Assembly: GCA_963836405.1 (NCBI GenBank)
Contig: CAWIJL010000002.1
Coordinates: forward strand, 124,001-188,000
Source: CAWIJJ01 sp963836405
GTDB lineage: Bacteria; Acidobacteriota; Terriglobia; Bryobacterales; Bryobacteraceae
Length of the DNA: 64,000 nucleotides
Reading direction: 5' to 3'
A program made the translations under genes and the position numbers. The notes below the pieces were generated by a model. That model made no database searches, was not told the DNA's origin, and saw nothing but the letters and a program-made list of their open reading frames with translations. Of the stretch, positions 7,895 to 15,047 are shown one piece after another; the stretch's first letter is position 1; each line of letters begins with the position of its first letter.

Positions 7895-8026
7895 GACGAC
7901 CAGGTGTTCGCGGTGGCGCCGACGTGCTGGGGGGCGAAGAAGATGTATCCGTGGGCCAGCGCGGACTGGTGGCGGTGGAACCGGGAATCGGAGTTGGGGA
8001 AGATGCTGCTGGGGATGTGAGGGGGG
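7895..8026 (+). repeat. Repeat copy C: 3' end of the terminase nuclease gene
   Basis: Same length as copy A and nearly identical. It still reads in frame from GACGACCAGGTGTTCGCGG to KMLLGM and TGA at 8018-8020. Only the last 42 codons are present; the upstream sequence is unrelated to the terminase. With copy A it would form direct repeats about 3.3 kb apart, enclosing the two toxin-antitoxin pairs and the IS element. Confidence 0.85.
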
Positions 8027-8076
8027 CGTGCTGTTTCATCTTTCCAGCCCTGCGAAGCCTGCTACCATCTGGACGC

Positions 8077-8448
8077 ATGGCGGCCGCTTACTACGCACAT
8101 ACCAAGCCCGGAGCTCCGCCCGAAGATTGGGACCTAATTGAATCCCATGCGGCCCGCACCGCAACACTGGCCGGTTCATTCTCGAAGGCATTTGCCCCCA
8201 AGGCGGGCGCGCTGGCGGGGCGATGGCACGACATCGGAAAATTTCAGGCGAAATTTCAGCAATATTTGCTGCGGAACGCCGAGGCTGGCCACTCCGAAAC
8301 CGGACCACCGCACTCAATCGTGGGAGCTTATCACGCCTGGCGGCTTGGATTCCTCGAACTCGCGATGGCGATTGCCGCGCACCACGGCTCGCTGCGCGGG
8401 TTCGGCGAATTCGTCAACGACATCGAAGCCGGCGCCCGTCGGTGCTGA
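8077..8448 (+). pseudogene. Cas3-type HD nuclease stub (CRISPR-Cas remnant)
   Basis: ATG 8077 opens a 123-residue stub beginning MAAAYYAHTKPGAPPEDW. It keeps the histidine and aspartate positions of the Cas3'' HD nuclease: ESHAARTA, GRWHDIGKFQAKF, PPHSIVGAYHA and IAAHHG. The HD domain of Cas3 is normally about 200 or more residues and is followed by, or paired with, a helicase. Here the frame stops at 8448 inside a piece of an unrelated antitoxin gene, and no other cas gene or array is present. It is a broken remnant, not a working effector. Confidence 0.75.
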
Positions 8449-8548
8449 GGTCGAGCGGTGTCTCGGCATCGATCTTCAGCAGGTCGAGAATCGGCCTGTC
8501 GATCACCAGCGCCAGACTATTTCCGTGTTTCGTAAGCCTTTTGACCAT
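8414..8548 (-). pseudogene. AbrB/MazE-type antitoxin, truncated N-terminal stub
   Basis: On the minus strand ATG 8548 starts MVKRLTKHGNSLALVIDRPI, the classic swapped-hairpin DNA-binding domain of AbrB/MazE/SpoVT antitoxins. The frame goes on to LDLSTDGR. It then runs into the antisense of the Cas3 stub and stops at 8414 after 44 residues. Homologues usually continue with a second strand and a toxin-binding tail of 30-40 residues. The junction with the HD stub is near 8437. No toxin gene follows. Confidence 0.7.
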
Positions 8549-8683
8549 GGTTCCGCCGTATATCCATTGTAGCAACCTTCGTTGCCACGTAAGACGGGGC
8601 GCTCAATACCAAATTCGCGGGGGGTAGTAGACGGCCGCTTCAGGCCAAGATGGCGTGGGGGGTGGATCGTTGACGCAGCCGGT

Positions 8684-8971
8684 CTACGCGGCGGGTCTCG
8701 GGATGACTTCCCGCTCGATCTGGTCGGCCAGCGTGTCCTCCGCGGTTTCCAGATCGTAGGTGGCCTGGAGGTTCATCCACATCTGAGCGGAGGCGCCGAA
8801 ATAGCGGCCGAATCGGAGCGCGGTATCTGCCGTAATGCCACGCCCGCTGTCCAGGATGGCGGCGATCCGATTTCCCGGAACCCGCAGGGCGAGAGCAAGC
8901 GCATTGGCGGATAGCTCCGCTTCATTCAGGTAGCCCACGGTTTCGACATTGTAGGCTCGCCATCCCGCCAC
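8684..8971 (-). CDS. HigA-type antitoxin, orphan with altered N-terminus
   Basis: The core LSANALALALRVPGNRIAAI and ITADTALRFGRYFGASAQMW is the XRE helix-turn-helix of HigA-family antitoxins, and the tail LQATYDLETAE is also typical. The usual HPGE-LxEEFL start is missing. The first 20 residues (AGWRAYNVETVGYLNEAE) do not match the family, and the frame begins at a GTG with no clear ribosome site. No HigB toxin gene is adjacent upstream: the next gene is yihY. It is probably a decayed antitoxin. Confidence 0.65.
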   Translation of the reverse strand: MAGWRAYNVETVGYLNEAELSANALALALRVPGNRIAAILDSGRGITADTALRFGRYFGASAQMWMNLQATYDLETAEDTLADQIEREVIPRPAA

Positions 8972-9001
8972 TCGGTACTCCGGCTTTACGTGTTCAGCGA
9001 T

Positions 9002-9949
9002 TCACGAGGCCAGTTCCGGGCGCGCTTCGGCGGCGTCGCGGGATTCTTCGAGTTTTTGGCGGCGGTGGGCGCGGGCTTCGGCGCGGGAGCCGTGGCGGTT
9101 GGCGAAGGTGTGGGTGAATTCGGCGCCCATGAAGAAGATCTGGGCGGAGTAGTAGACCCAGACCAGGAAGACCACGAGCGAGCCGGCGGCTCCGTACGCG
9201 GAACCGACGCTGGCCTTGCCGAGATAGAGGCCGATCAGAAATTTGCCGATGGAAAAAAGGGCGGCGGTGACGGCGGCGCCGATCCACACGTCGCGCCATT
9301 CGATCTGCACATCGGGCACTACCTTGTAGAGGAGGGCGAAGAGGATGGTGATCGCGCCGAACGATAGCAGAATGTTTCCTACATACAGCACCGCTTCGGG
9401 GACCGGCAGATAGCCGCCCAGAATCGTTCCGGCGGCTGCGATCAGGGCCGAGAAGGCGAGGGAGACGAGCAGGAGAAAGCCGATGCCGAGGACCATGGCG
9501 AAAGAGACGAAACGATATTTGATCATGCCGGTCAGCCCTGCGCTGGTGGCCGGCTTGACGCCCCAGACCAGGTTCATCGAATCGCGCAACTCGCCGAACA
9601 CGCCCGACGCTCCGAACAACAGAAAGAACATGCCGACTACGGTGGCGACGATTCCGGTGGCCGGCCTGGCGGCGCTTTGCAGCAGGGATTGAATGGTCTG
9701 CGCGCCCTGATATCCGACCAGGGTCGAGATCTGGCCGGCAATCTGGTTGCGGGCCGCGTCGTGGCCGAAGAGGAGTCCGGCGATGCCGATCGACACGACC
9801 AGCAAGGGGGCGATGGAAAGCATCGTGTAGAAAGCCAGCGCGGCGCCCAGGCGGGGCGCGTTGATCTCGCTCCAACTGGAGGCGGTCTGCTTCAGTAAAT
9901 CCCAAATCGATTTTACGGTCACCTCTTCCACCCCTTGTGCAGTATTCAT
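9002..9949 (-). CDS. YihY/BrkB family inner-membrane protein
   Basis: A 315-residue polytopic protein of the YihY/virulence factor BrkB family (once mislabelled ribonuclease BN). The family signature is seen in PRLGAALAFYTMLSIAPLLV near residue 31 and in YGAAGSLVVFLVWVYYSAQI near 247, with about six membrane segments. The C-terminus is a charged cytoplasmic tail rich in Arg and Glu. The function is not firmly established; transport or envelope roles have been proposed. It stands just downstream of the PRC-barrel gene on the same strand, with a hairpin between. Confidence 0.85.
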   Translation of the reverse strand: MNTAQGVEEVTVKSIWDLLKQTASSWSEINAPRLGAALAFYTMLSIAPLLVVSIGIAGLLFGHDAARNQIAGQISTLVGYQGAQTIQSLLQSAARPATGIVATVVGMFFLLFGASGVFGELRDSMNLVWGVKPATSAGLTGMIKYRFVSFAMVLGIGFLLLVSLAFSALIAAAGTILGGYLPVPEAVLYVGNILLSFGAITILFALLYKVVPDVQIEWRDVWIGAAVTAALFSIGKFLIGLYLGKASVGSAYGAAGSLVVFLVWVYYSAQIFFMGAEFTHTFANRHGSRAEARAHRRQKLEESRDAAEARPELAS

Positions 9950-9992
9950 AAGTCGTCTCGACGAGCACGGCGCGTGAGAGCTTACTAACGTG

Positions 9993-10021
9993 CGCGGCTC
10001 CGTAGGGTTTACGGAGCCGCG
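9993..10021 (-). terminator. Perfect 12-bp hairpin after the PRC-barrel gene
   Basis: CGCGGCTCCGTA at 9993-10004 pairs perfectly with TACGGAGCCGCG at 10010-10021 around a five-base loop. It lies 11 bases past the stop of the minus-strand PRC-barrel gene and before yihY. There is no strong T run, so it is either a weak intrinsic terminator or an mRNA-stabilising stem. Confidence 0.55.
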
Positions 10022-10031
10022 ACGGGTTAGA

Positions 10032-10589
10032 TTAGAACGCTCCGCCGCCGCCGCTCTTCAGGGTGCGGTTCCGGTCGCGGTCGAACATTTCGTCTTCGCG
10101 ATCAAGCGTATCGGTGCCGGTGGTGGTTTCGGAGGACTCCCAATAGGGCTTGTACCCGTAGTGCTTGTAGATCTGCGCTCCGAAATTGGGATCCGCCATA
10201 TCCGGCCAGTTGTCTTTTTCGAAGCCGGGCGCGTTCTCGAGAACGGTCTTGTCCACGTTCATGATGAATTCGTGGTCGCGCTCGTTCAGGGTCAGAGCCT
10301 GCCACGGCACGGCAAACAGTTTGCTTCCCATGCCGAGAAAGCCGCCGAAAGAAAGAACCGCGTAGGCAATGCGGCCGGACGGAACGTCGAGCATGATCTC
10401 TTCGATCTTGCCGAGGTCCTCTCCGGCCGAGTTACGTACGCGATCGCCTGCCAGCGTCCCCGCTGACATCACGCGGCGGGATTGTGGTTCGTCATCGTAG
10501 TCGATTTGCGGATTGCGGTCCATGTCCAGGTTGGAGGTGGAAGCCGCCATTGTCATGTCGCTTTTGTCGTAATTATTTTTGCGTGCCAT
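10032..10589 (-). CDS. PRC-barrel domain protein
   Basis: 185 residues. The segment from about residue 42 to 105 (AGTLAGDRVRNSAGEDLGKI ... GRIAYAVLSFGGFLGMG ... FAVPWQALTL) is a PRC-barrel, a small beta domain found in RimM, photosynthetic reaction centre H subunits and many stress proteins. The flanks are acidic and low in hydrophobicity, ending in a Gly-rich tail. A strong GAGAGGAG site sits seven bases before ATG 10589. Such stand-alone PRC proteins are often linked to stress or storage conditions; the precise role is unknown. Confidence 0.8.
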   Translation of the reverse strand: MARKNNYDKSDMTMAASTSNLDMDRNPQIDYDDEPQSRRVMSAGTLAGDRVRNSAGEDLGKIEEIMLDVPSGRIAYAVLSFGGFLGMGSKLFAVPWQALTLNERDHEFIMNVDKTVLENAPGFEKDNWPDMADPNFGAQIYKHYGYKPYWESSETTTGTDTLDREDEMFDRDRNRTLKSGGGGAF

Positions 10590-10678
10590 GTTTGCTCCTC
10601 TCTAAATAACCGCTCCCTGACGGTCGCGGCTCGGTAACATAAGGGCCGGTAACATAAGGCCGGTAGGGTTTACAAGCG

Positions 10679-11506
10679 TTACTGGGCTCTCAAGGTGATC
10701 GGCTGGTCCAGGCGGAAATTCAAGACGGTTTCCGCGGGGACCTTGATGCGGTCTCCCTTAGTCAGCACCTGCACACCGCCTCCGGCCACGGCTCCGGCAA
10801 CCGCACCGATGGCCGCGCCTTTACCGCCGCCGGCGAGCGCGCCAAGAAGGGTGCCCAGTGCGGCTCCGCCGCCTACCATTTCCGCCGTGCGGCGATTGGT
10901 TCCGATGCCCTGTTGATCTCCGCGTTCGATGCCTTGGGTGCTGACGGCATAGCGACGGCCGTCAAGCCGCACCGAATCGAGGTCGAGCACGAATTTGTCG
11001 CCGCTGAAGGTGCCGCCCTGCTGCACATCGCGAATCGTCAGATTAGCTTCCGTGCCGCGGGGAAAAATCAGGTTGCCGGAAGCATCGTACACATCGTCAA
11101 CGATCCGAGCCGTGTAAAGGGCGCCGGGGCGCGCGTTTTCCGAGCTGATCTCTTCGTCCGTCCGCACCGACAGGTTGGAGCCGGCAGGAAGAGTCAGGGT
11201 GGGACCGAGACGCCCGTTCACCGCGCGGTCCGCACCGTTGCCGGTGTTGTTGTTGTAGCTGTTGTTGTTGTTGTTGAAGCGATCGTTGCGGGCCGCCGGT
11301 CCCGACAAGTTATTAAAGTCGAGACTCTGGATCTGGTTGATGTCAAAACGGCGGCGAACGCCGCTCTCATCCTGAAATACGATCTGCTGAGACGTGCCGC
11401 TGATAAATCTGCCATCCCAAGTCGTGCCGTCGCGCAGCACCAGCCGCGCCGCCGACAGGCCGAGGGGAAAGATGGCGAGCACCGCCAATAAAGCAACTCT
11501 CCGCAT
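10679..11506 (-). CDS. Secreted protein with Gly-zipper segment
   Basis: The 275-residue protein begins MRRVALLAVLAIFPLGLSAA, a clean signal peptide, and a GGAGG site precedes the ATG by seven bases. The first domain (residues 20-70, LVLRDGTTWDGRFISGTSQQ) is followed by a poly-Asn stretch around residues 75-90. A middle beta region contains LPAGSNLSVRTDEEISSENA. A Gly/Ala-rich helix pair (GGGAALGTLLGALAGGGKGA, about 212-232) resembles a glycine zipper. It is probably an outer-membrane-associated or periplasmic structural protein. No enzyme motif is visible. Confidence 0.7.
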   Translation of the reverse strand: MRRVALLAVLAIFPLGLSAARLVLRDGTTWDGRFISGTSQQIVFQDESGVRRRFDINQIQSLDFNNLSGPAARNDRFNNNNNSYNNNTGNGADRAVNGRLGPTLTLPAGSNLSVRTDEEISSENARPGALYTARIVDDVYDASGNLIFPRGTEANLTIRDVQQGGTFSGDKFVLDLDSVRLDGRRYAVSTQGIERGDQQGIGTNRRTAEMVGGGAALGTLLGALAGGGKGAAIGAVAGAVAGGGVQVLTKGDRIKVPAETVLNFRLDQPITLRAQ

Positions 11507-11628
11507 AGGTACCTCCGGTACTTAAGGGAGCAATCGCGGGGCCAGTCGCAGGGGTCGTGCATTTGCCGTACGGGGGCCCCGCCAGTGTGCGGCGGGTCAC
11601 GCAGCGCGGGACGGGCAGGGAAAAAACT

Positions 11629-12072
11629 TCAGGGTTTCACTGGAGAAGAGGGGCGGGCAGCTTCGGTGGCGGCGCGGCGCAATTCAATGACGAGCCCCAT
11701 GACGAGCCGCTCGATCTCATCGCGAATCTCGCAATGGACTTTGTATTTGACCGATATAGGGTCGGCCACGCTCCAGGTGCGAATGTCGGGCGCGAGGTTT
11801 TCGGGGAGGGGCCCGCCGCTCATATCGACGACGATATCGAACTGCACGCGTCCGAGATGGCGGGTACTTTTCGGAAAATGATCGCGCAGGCTGAGGCCTT
11901 TTTCATCCATTGCGCGGAGCGTATCGCGGGCCACACTGGAGGCCGGCGCGAGTCCGGCGCTGGCGGGGACGAGCACATCGCTTCCGTAGGCGCGGGCGAA
12001 CGCTTCGGCCATCTGACTGCGGCATGAATTCCCGATGCAAACGAACAGGACCCGTTTGAGTGACGAGCTCAA
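11629..12072 (-). CDS. Low-molecular-weight protein tyrosine phosphatase / arsenate reductase-like
   Basis: The N-terminal loop VCIGNSCRSQMAEAFA carries C-x5-R-S, the phosphate-binding catalytic loop of LMW-PTP and thioredoxin-coupled arsenate reductases. FDIVVDMSGG and TWSVADPISVKY supply the general-acid region (VADP). At 147 residues the length fits. The TTG start (12072) overlaps the pdxT stop in TTGA, implying translational coupling with the vitamin B6 operon. No ars genes are nearby, so a protein phosphatase role seems at least as likely as arsenate reduction. Confidence 0.75.
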   Translation of the reverse strand: MSSSLKRVLFVCIGNSCRSQMAEAFARAYGSDVLVPASAGLAPASSVARDTLRAMDEKGLSLRDHFPKSTRHLGRVQFDIVVDMSGGPLPENLAPDIRTWSVADPISVKYKVHCEIRDEIERLVMGLVIELRRAATEAARPSSPVKP

Positions 12073-12648
12073 AGTTTCTCCACGAAGAGGCGGTGAACCC
12101 GCGCGTCGGAGGTGAGCTCGGGATGAAAGGTAGCGACGAGGTGCTTTCCTTCCTCGACCAGCACGGGATCCCCATTATAGCGCGCGAGGACGCGCGCGCC
12201 GGCGCCGAGACGGCGGATGATGGGGGCGCGAATGAAGACGGCTTCGAGCCTGCCGGGGCCGGCGCGGCGCTCGAATTCGGGGTCGGGGTCGAGCTCGACG
12301 ACGCGGCTGTCGAGCTGGCGGCCATAGGCGTTGCGCTCCACGTCCATCTGGAGCAGCGAGAGGCTCTCCTGTTCGGGGCCGGCGACGCGGCCGGCCATGA
12401 GGATGGCGCCGGCGCAGGTGCCGAACACAGGTTTGGAGCGGCCGAATTCGAGCGAGCGGCTCGAGCAGGCCTTCGTAACGCAGCAGCTTGAGCATGGTGG
12501 TACTTTCGCCGCCGGGTATGATGAGGCCGTCGATTTGGTCGAACTGCTCGCGGTCGCGCACGAAGACGGGCTCGGCCCCGGCGCGACGAACCGCCGCGCC
12601 GTGAGCCGCAAAGTCGCCTTGGAGGGAAAGCACGCCCGCTTTTTTCAC
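12069..12648 (-). pseudogene. pdxT: PLP synthase glutaminase subunit PdxT, interrupted by a one-base frameshift
   Basis: PdxT hydrolyses glutamine and passes ammonia to PdxS. The frame from GTG 12648 gives MKKAGVLSLQGDFAAHG and LIIPGGESTTMLKLLRYEGL. It loses register near 12450-12458. The other frame continues EFGRSKPVFGTCAGAILMAG, with the catalytic cysteine in GTCAGA, and ends AGKHLVATFHPELTSD-like (EEGKHLVATFHPEL), with the catalytic His and Glu. One extra base (or two missing) explains the break. All catalytic residues survive across the two frames, so an assembly indel is a serious alternative to true loss. The start overlaps the pdxS stop by one base. Confidence 0.85.
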
Positions 12649-13538
12649 TACCAGCCCCGCGTTTGCAGCAGCTCGGATTCGGGAAGCTTGGAAATATCCA
12701 AACCAGGCATGGCGTCACCGAGAGCGCGGCTCGCTTCGAGCAGTTTCTCGGGATTGTTGAAGTTCTTGGCTGCCTGAACGATGGCTGTGGCGCGCACGGC
12801 GGGATCTGACGACTTAAAGATGCCGGAGCCAACGAAGACGGCCTCCGCGCCCAACTGCATGACGAGGGCCGCGTCGGCGGGGGTAGCGATTCCGCCGGCG
12901 GAAAAATTAGGCACGGGGAGGGTGCCGTGTTCCGCCACCCACTCCACCAGTTCGAGCGGCGCCTGGAGGGTTTTGGCTTCGCGCACCAACTCTTCCTTGC
13001 CGAGGACGGTGAGCTGCCGCATTTCCTTGACGATGGTGCGGATGTGGCGCACGGCTTCAACGATATTGCCGGAGCCGGCCTCGCCCTTGGTGCGGATCAT
13101 GGCGGCGCCTTCGGCGATGCGGCGCAGGGCTTCGCCGAGATTGCGGGCGCCGCAGACGAAGGGCACTTTGAAGTCGTTTTTGGAAATGTGGTGCTCTTCG
13201 TCGGCGGGGGTGAGGACTTCGCTTTCGTCGATGTAATCGACGCCGAGGGCCTCGAGAACGCGGGCTTCCATGAAGTGGCCGATGCGCGCTTTGGCCATGA
13301 CAGGGACGGAGACGGTCTTCATGATCGCCTCGATTATGGCGATGTTCGCCATGCGGGCCACGCCGCCTTCCTTACGGATATCGGCGGGGACGCGCTCGAG
13401 CGCCATGACGGCGGAGGCGCCCGCATCTTCCGCAATTTTGGCCTGTTCGGCATTGGTGACGTCCATGATGACGCCGCCCTTCAGCATCTCGGCCAATCCG
13501 ACCTTCAATCGAAACTGCTCGCTCGAAAATTGAAACAT
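12648..13538 (-). CDS. pdxS: Pyridoxal 5'-phosphate synthase lyase subunit PdxS
   Basis: PdxS builds PLP from ribose 5-phosphate, glyceraldehyde 3-phosphate and ammonia delivered by PdxT. The 296-residue protein has the (beta/alpha)8 sequence in full: LAEMLKGGVIMDVTNAEQA, VPVMAKARIGHFMEA with the imine-forming lysine, and IRTKGEAGSGNIVEAVRHIR with the second lysine and phosphate loop. Length and motifs are normal. It is 17 bases downstream of the pdxR-like regulator and overlaps pdxT, so the three genes form one transcription unit. Confidence 0.95.
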   Translation of the reverse strand: MFQFSSEQFRLKVGLAEMLKGGVIMDVTNAEQAKIAEDAGASAVMALERVPADIRKEGGVARMANIAIIEAIMKTVSVPVMAKARIGHFMEARVLEALGVDYIDESEVLTPADEEHHISKNDFKVPFVCGARNLGEALRRIAEGAAMIRTKGEAGSGNIVEAVRHIRTIVKEMRQLTVLGKEELVREAKTLQAPLELVEWVAEHGTLPVPNFSAGGIATPADAALVMQLGAEAVFVGSGIFKSSDPAVRATAIVQAAKNFNNPEKLLEASRALGDAMPGLDISKLPESELLQTRGW

Positions 13539-13554
13539 CGCCTTCTCTCCTTAC

Positions 13555-15018
13555 TTAAACCATGGCGGGCGCCGGTTCGTGGACGCGGGCCGCCCGCTCC
13601 AGTTCGCCCGAAAATAAATTGCCTAACACCTGAATGCCGCTGCGGATGGCATCGGGCGGCAGGCCTACGAAGCTTAGCCGGAAAGCGCCCGGATCCAAGC
13701 GGGAAACCGCGAAATAGCGGCCGGGGACGTACGCGACGCCTTCTTTTTGGGCGCGGGGCAGAAGTTCGCCCGCGTCGAGGGGCTCGGGAAGCCGGACCCA
13801 CACGTTCATTCCGCCAAGGGGGCGGGTCCAGCGGGTGCCGCGCGGCAGGAATTCGGCGCAGGCGGCGAGCACGGCTTCGAGGCGCTCGCGGCCGGCCTGC
13901 AAGACGCGCGCGCGATGGGCATGGAGGCGCCCGGATTCGAGAAACTCCAGGAGCACGGCCTGGGAGAGCTGGTCGGTATGGAGGTCGGTGGCTTCCTTGG
14001 CGTGGCGGAGACGATCCATGAGGGGTTTGGGGCCGACGACCCAACCGACGCGCAGGCCGGGGAAGCTGACCTTGGAGAAGCTCCTCAATAAGACGGTGCC
14101 GCCGTCGGTGTCGAGCTGCTTGATGGCGGGAATGGGGTCGCCGGAATAGCGCAGATCGCCGTAGGCATCGTTCTCGACGACGGGCACACCGGCGGAACGG
14201 GCGGCGGCCAGCAGGGCGCGCCTCTGTTCGATGGGCAGGGTGATGCCGGTGGGATTCTGAAAGTTGGAGGTGGCCACGAGGAAGCGCGGACGTTCGCGTT
14301 CGAGCACGCGGCCGAGGTGAGCCAGATCGAGGCCGTCGCTACCCAAAGGGATGCCGGCCAGGCGCGCGCCCATGCCGGTGAGCAGATTTTTGAGACCGGT
14401 GTAGGCCGGATCCTCGACCGCGACGGTATCGCCGGGCCGCAGCAGGACGCGGCCGATCAGGTCCATGGCCTGCTGGCAGCCGTTGGTGATCAGAAGGTCG
14501 TCTCCGGGGCCGGCGAGGTGCTGCCGTCGCGCCTCGTCGAGAAGGCGGCGGCGGAGCGGTTCATAGCCGCTGGGGGAGCCGAGTTGCAGAATATCGCGCA
14601 GGTCCTTGCGGGCGAGGACGGCGGCGCAACTGGTGCGGAAATCGTCGAGCGGGAAGAGATCGCGGGAGGGCCGGGACATGACGAAACTGGTAGCGGCGCC
14701 TCCGAAGGCGGGGGCTGGAGGGTCGCCGCGTTCCAGCAGGGTGCCCCAATCGACGCCGGGGGCGGCCGCTTCGGGGCCGGTGACGAAACTTCCCCGTCCC
14801 ACCTGCCCGGCGATGAGGCCTTCGGCTTCGAGGATTTCATAGGCGGCGGAGACGGTGGTGCGGTTCAGTCCAAGCAGGCCAGCCATTTCGCGAGTGGCGG
14901 GCAGCCGTTCACCGCGGGAGATCTCGCCGGAACGGATGCGAACCGCCAATTGCTCATACAATTGGCGATACAGCGGGGTTTCCGAGTCGTGAACCAAAGC
15001 TGGGCGGAAATCCATCAT
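13555..15018 (-). CDS. pdxR: MocR/PdxR-type GntR regulator with aminotransferase-like domain
   Basis: The N-terminal GntR winged helix (LYRQLYEQLAVRIRSGEISR ... LPATREMAGLLGLNRTTVSA) is followed by a full fold-type I aminotransferase domain with NPTGITLP, ENDAYGDLRY and the PLP-lysine in LLRSFSKVSFPGLRVGWV. MocR regulators sense PLP, and PdxR members control pdxST. Its position 17 bases upstream of pdxS on the same strand strongly suggests that role. ATG 15018 (MMDFRPALVHDSETPLYRQL) is chosen as start; the open frame extends to 15096 without good support and overlaps the next gene. Confidence 0.8.
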   Translation of the reverse strand: MMDFRPALVHDSETPLYRQLYEQLAVRIRSGEISRGERLPATREMAGLLGLNRTTVSAAYEILEAEGLIAGQVGRGSFVTGPEAAAPGVDWGTLLERGDPPAPAFGGAATSFVMSRPSRDLFPLDDFRTSCAAVLARKDLRDILQLGSPSGYEPLRRRLLDEARRQHLAGPGDDLLITNGCQQAMDLIGRVLLRPGDTVAVEDPAYTGLKNLLTGMGARLAGIPLGSDGLDLAHLGRVLERERPRFLVATSNFQNPTGITLPIEQRRALLAAARSAGVPVVENDAYGDLRYSGDPIPAIKQLDTDGGTVLLRSFSKVSFPGLRVGWVVGPKPLMDRLRHAKEATDLHTDQLSQAVLLEFLESGRLHAHRARVLQAGRERLEAVLAACAEFLPRGTRWTRPLGGMNVWVRLPEPLDAGELLPRAQKEGVAYVPGRYFAVSRLDPGAFRLSFVGLPPDAIRSGIQVLGNLFSGELERAARVHEPAPAMV

Positions 15019-15047
15019 CCATACCATACCACATTGGACTGGCTGCG

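Noticed and set aside
7819..8076. Extending the Cas3 stub upstream to 7819
   Set aside because: That part reads through repeat copy C in the wrong frame; the HD protein begins naturally at ATG 8077.
4727..8971. Integrase or recombinase gene for the repeat-bounded region
   Set aside because: Only the IS630 transposase is present; no tyrosine or serine recombinase motif found, so the integration model stays unproven.
10625..10665. Short direct repeat GGTAACATAAGG(G)CC twice in tandem
   Set aside because: Only two units in an intergenic gap; no spacer pattern of a CRISPR array and no clear regulatory meaning.
11220..11275. Repeated TTG/AAC triplets as an assembly artefact
   Set aside because: They encode an in-frame poly-Asn linker in a secreted protein, a plausible natural low-complexity stretch.
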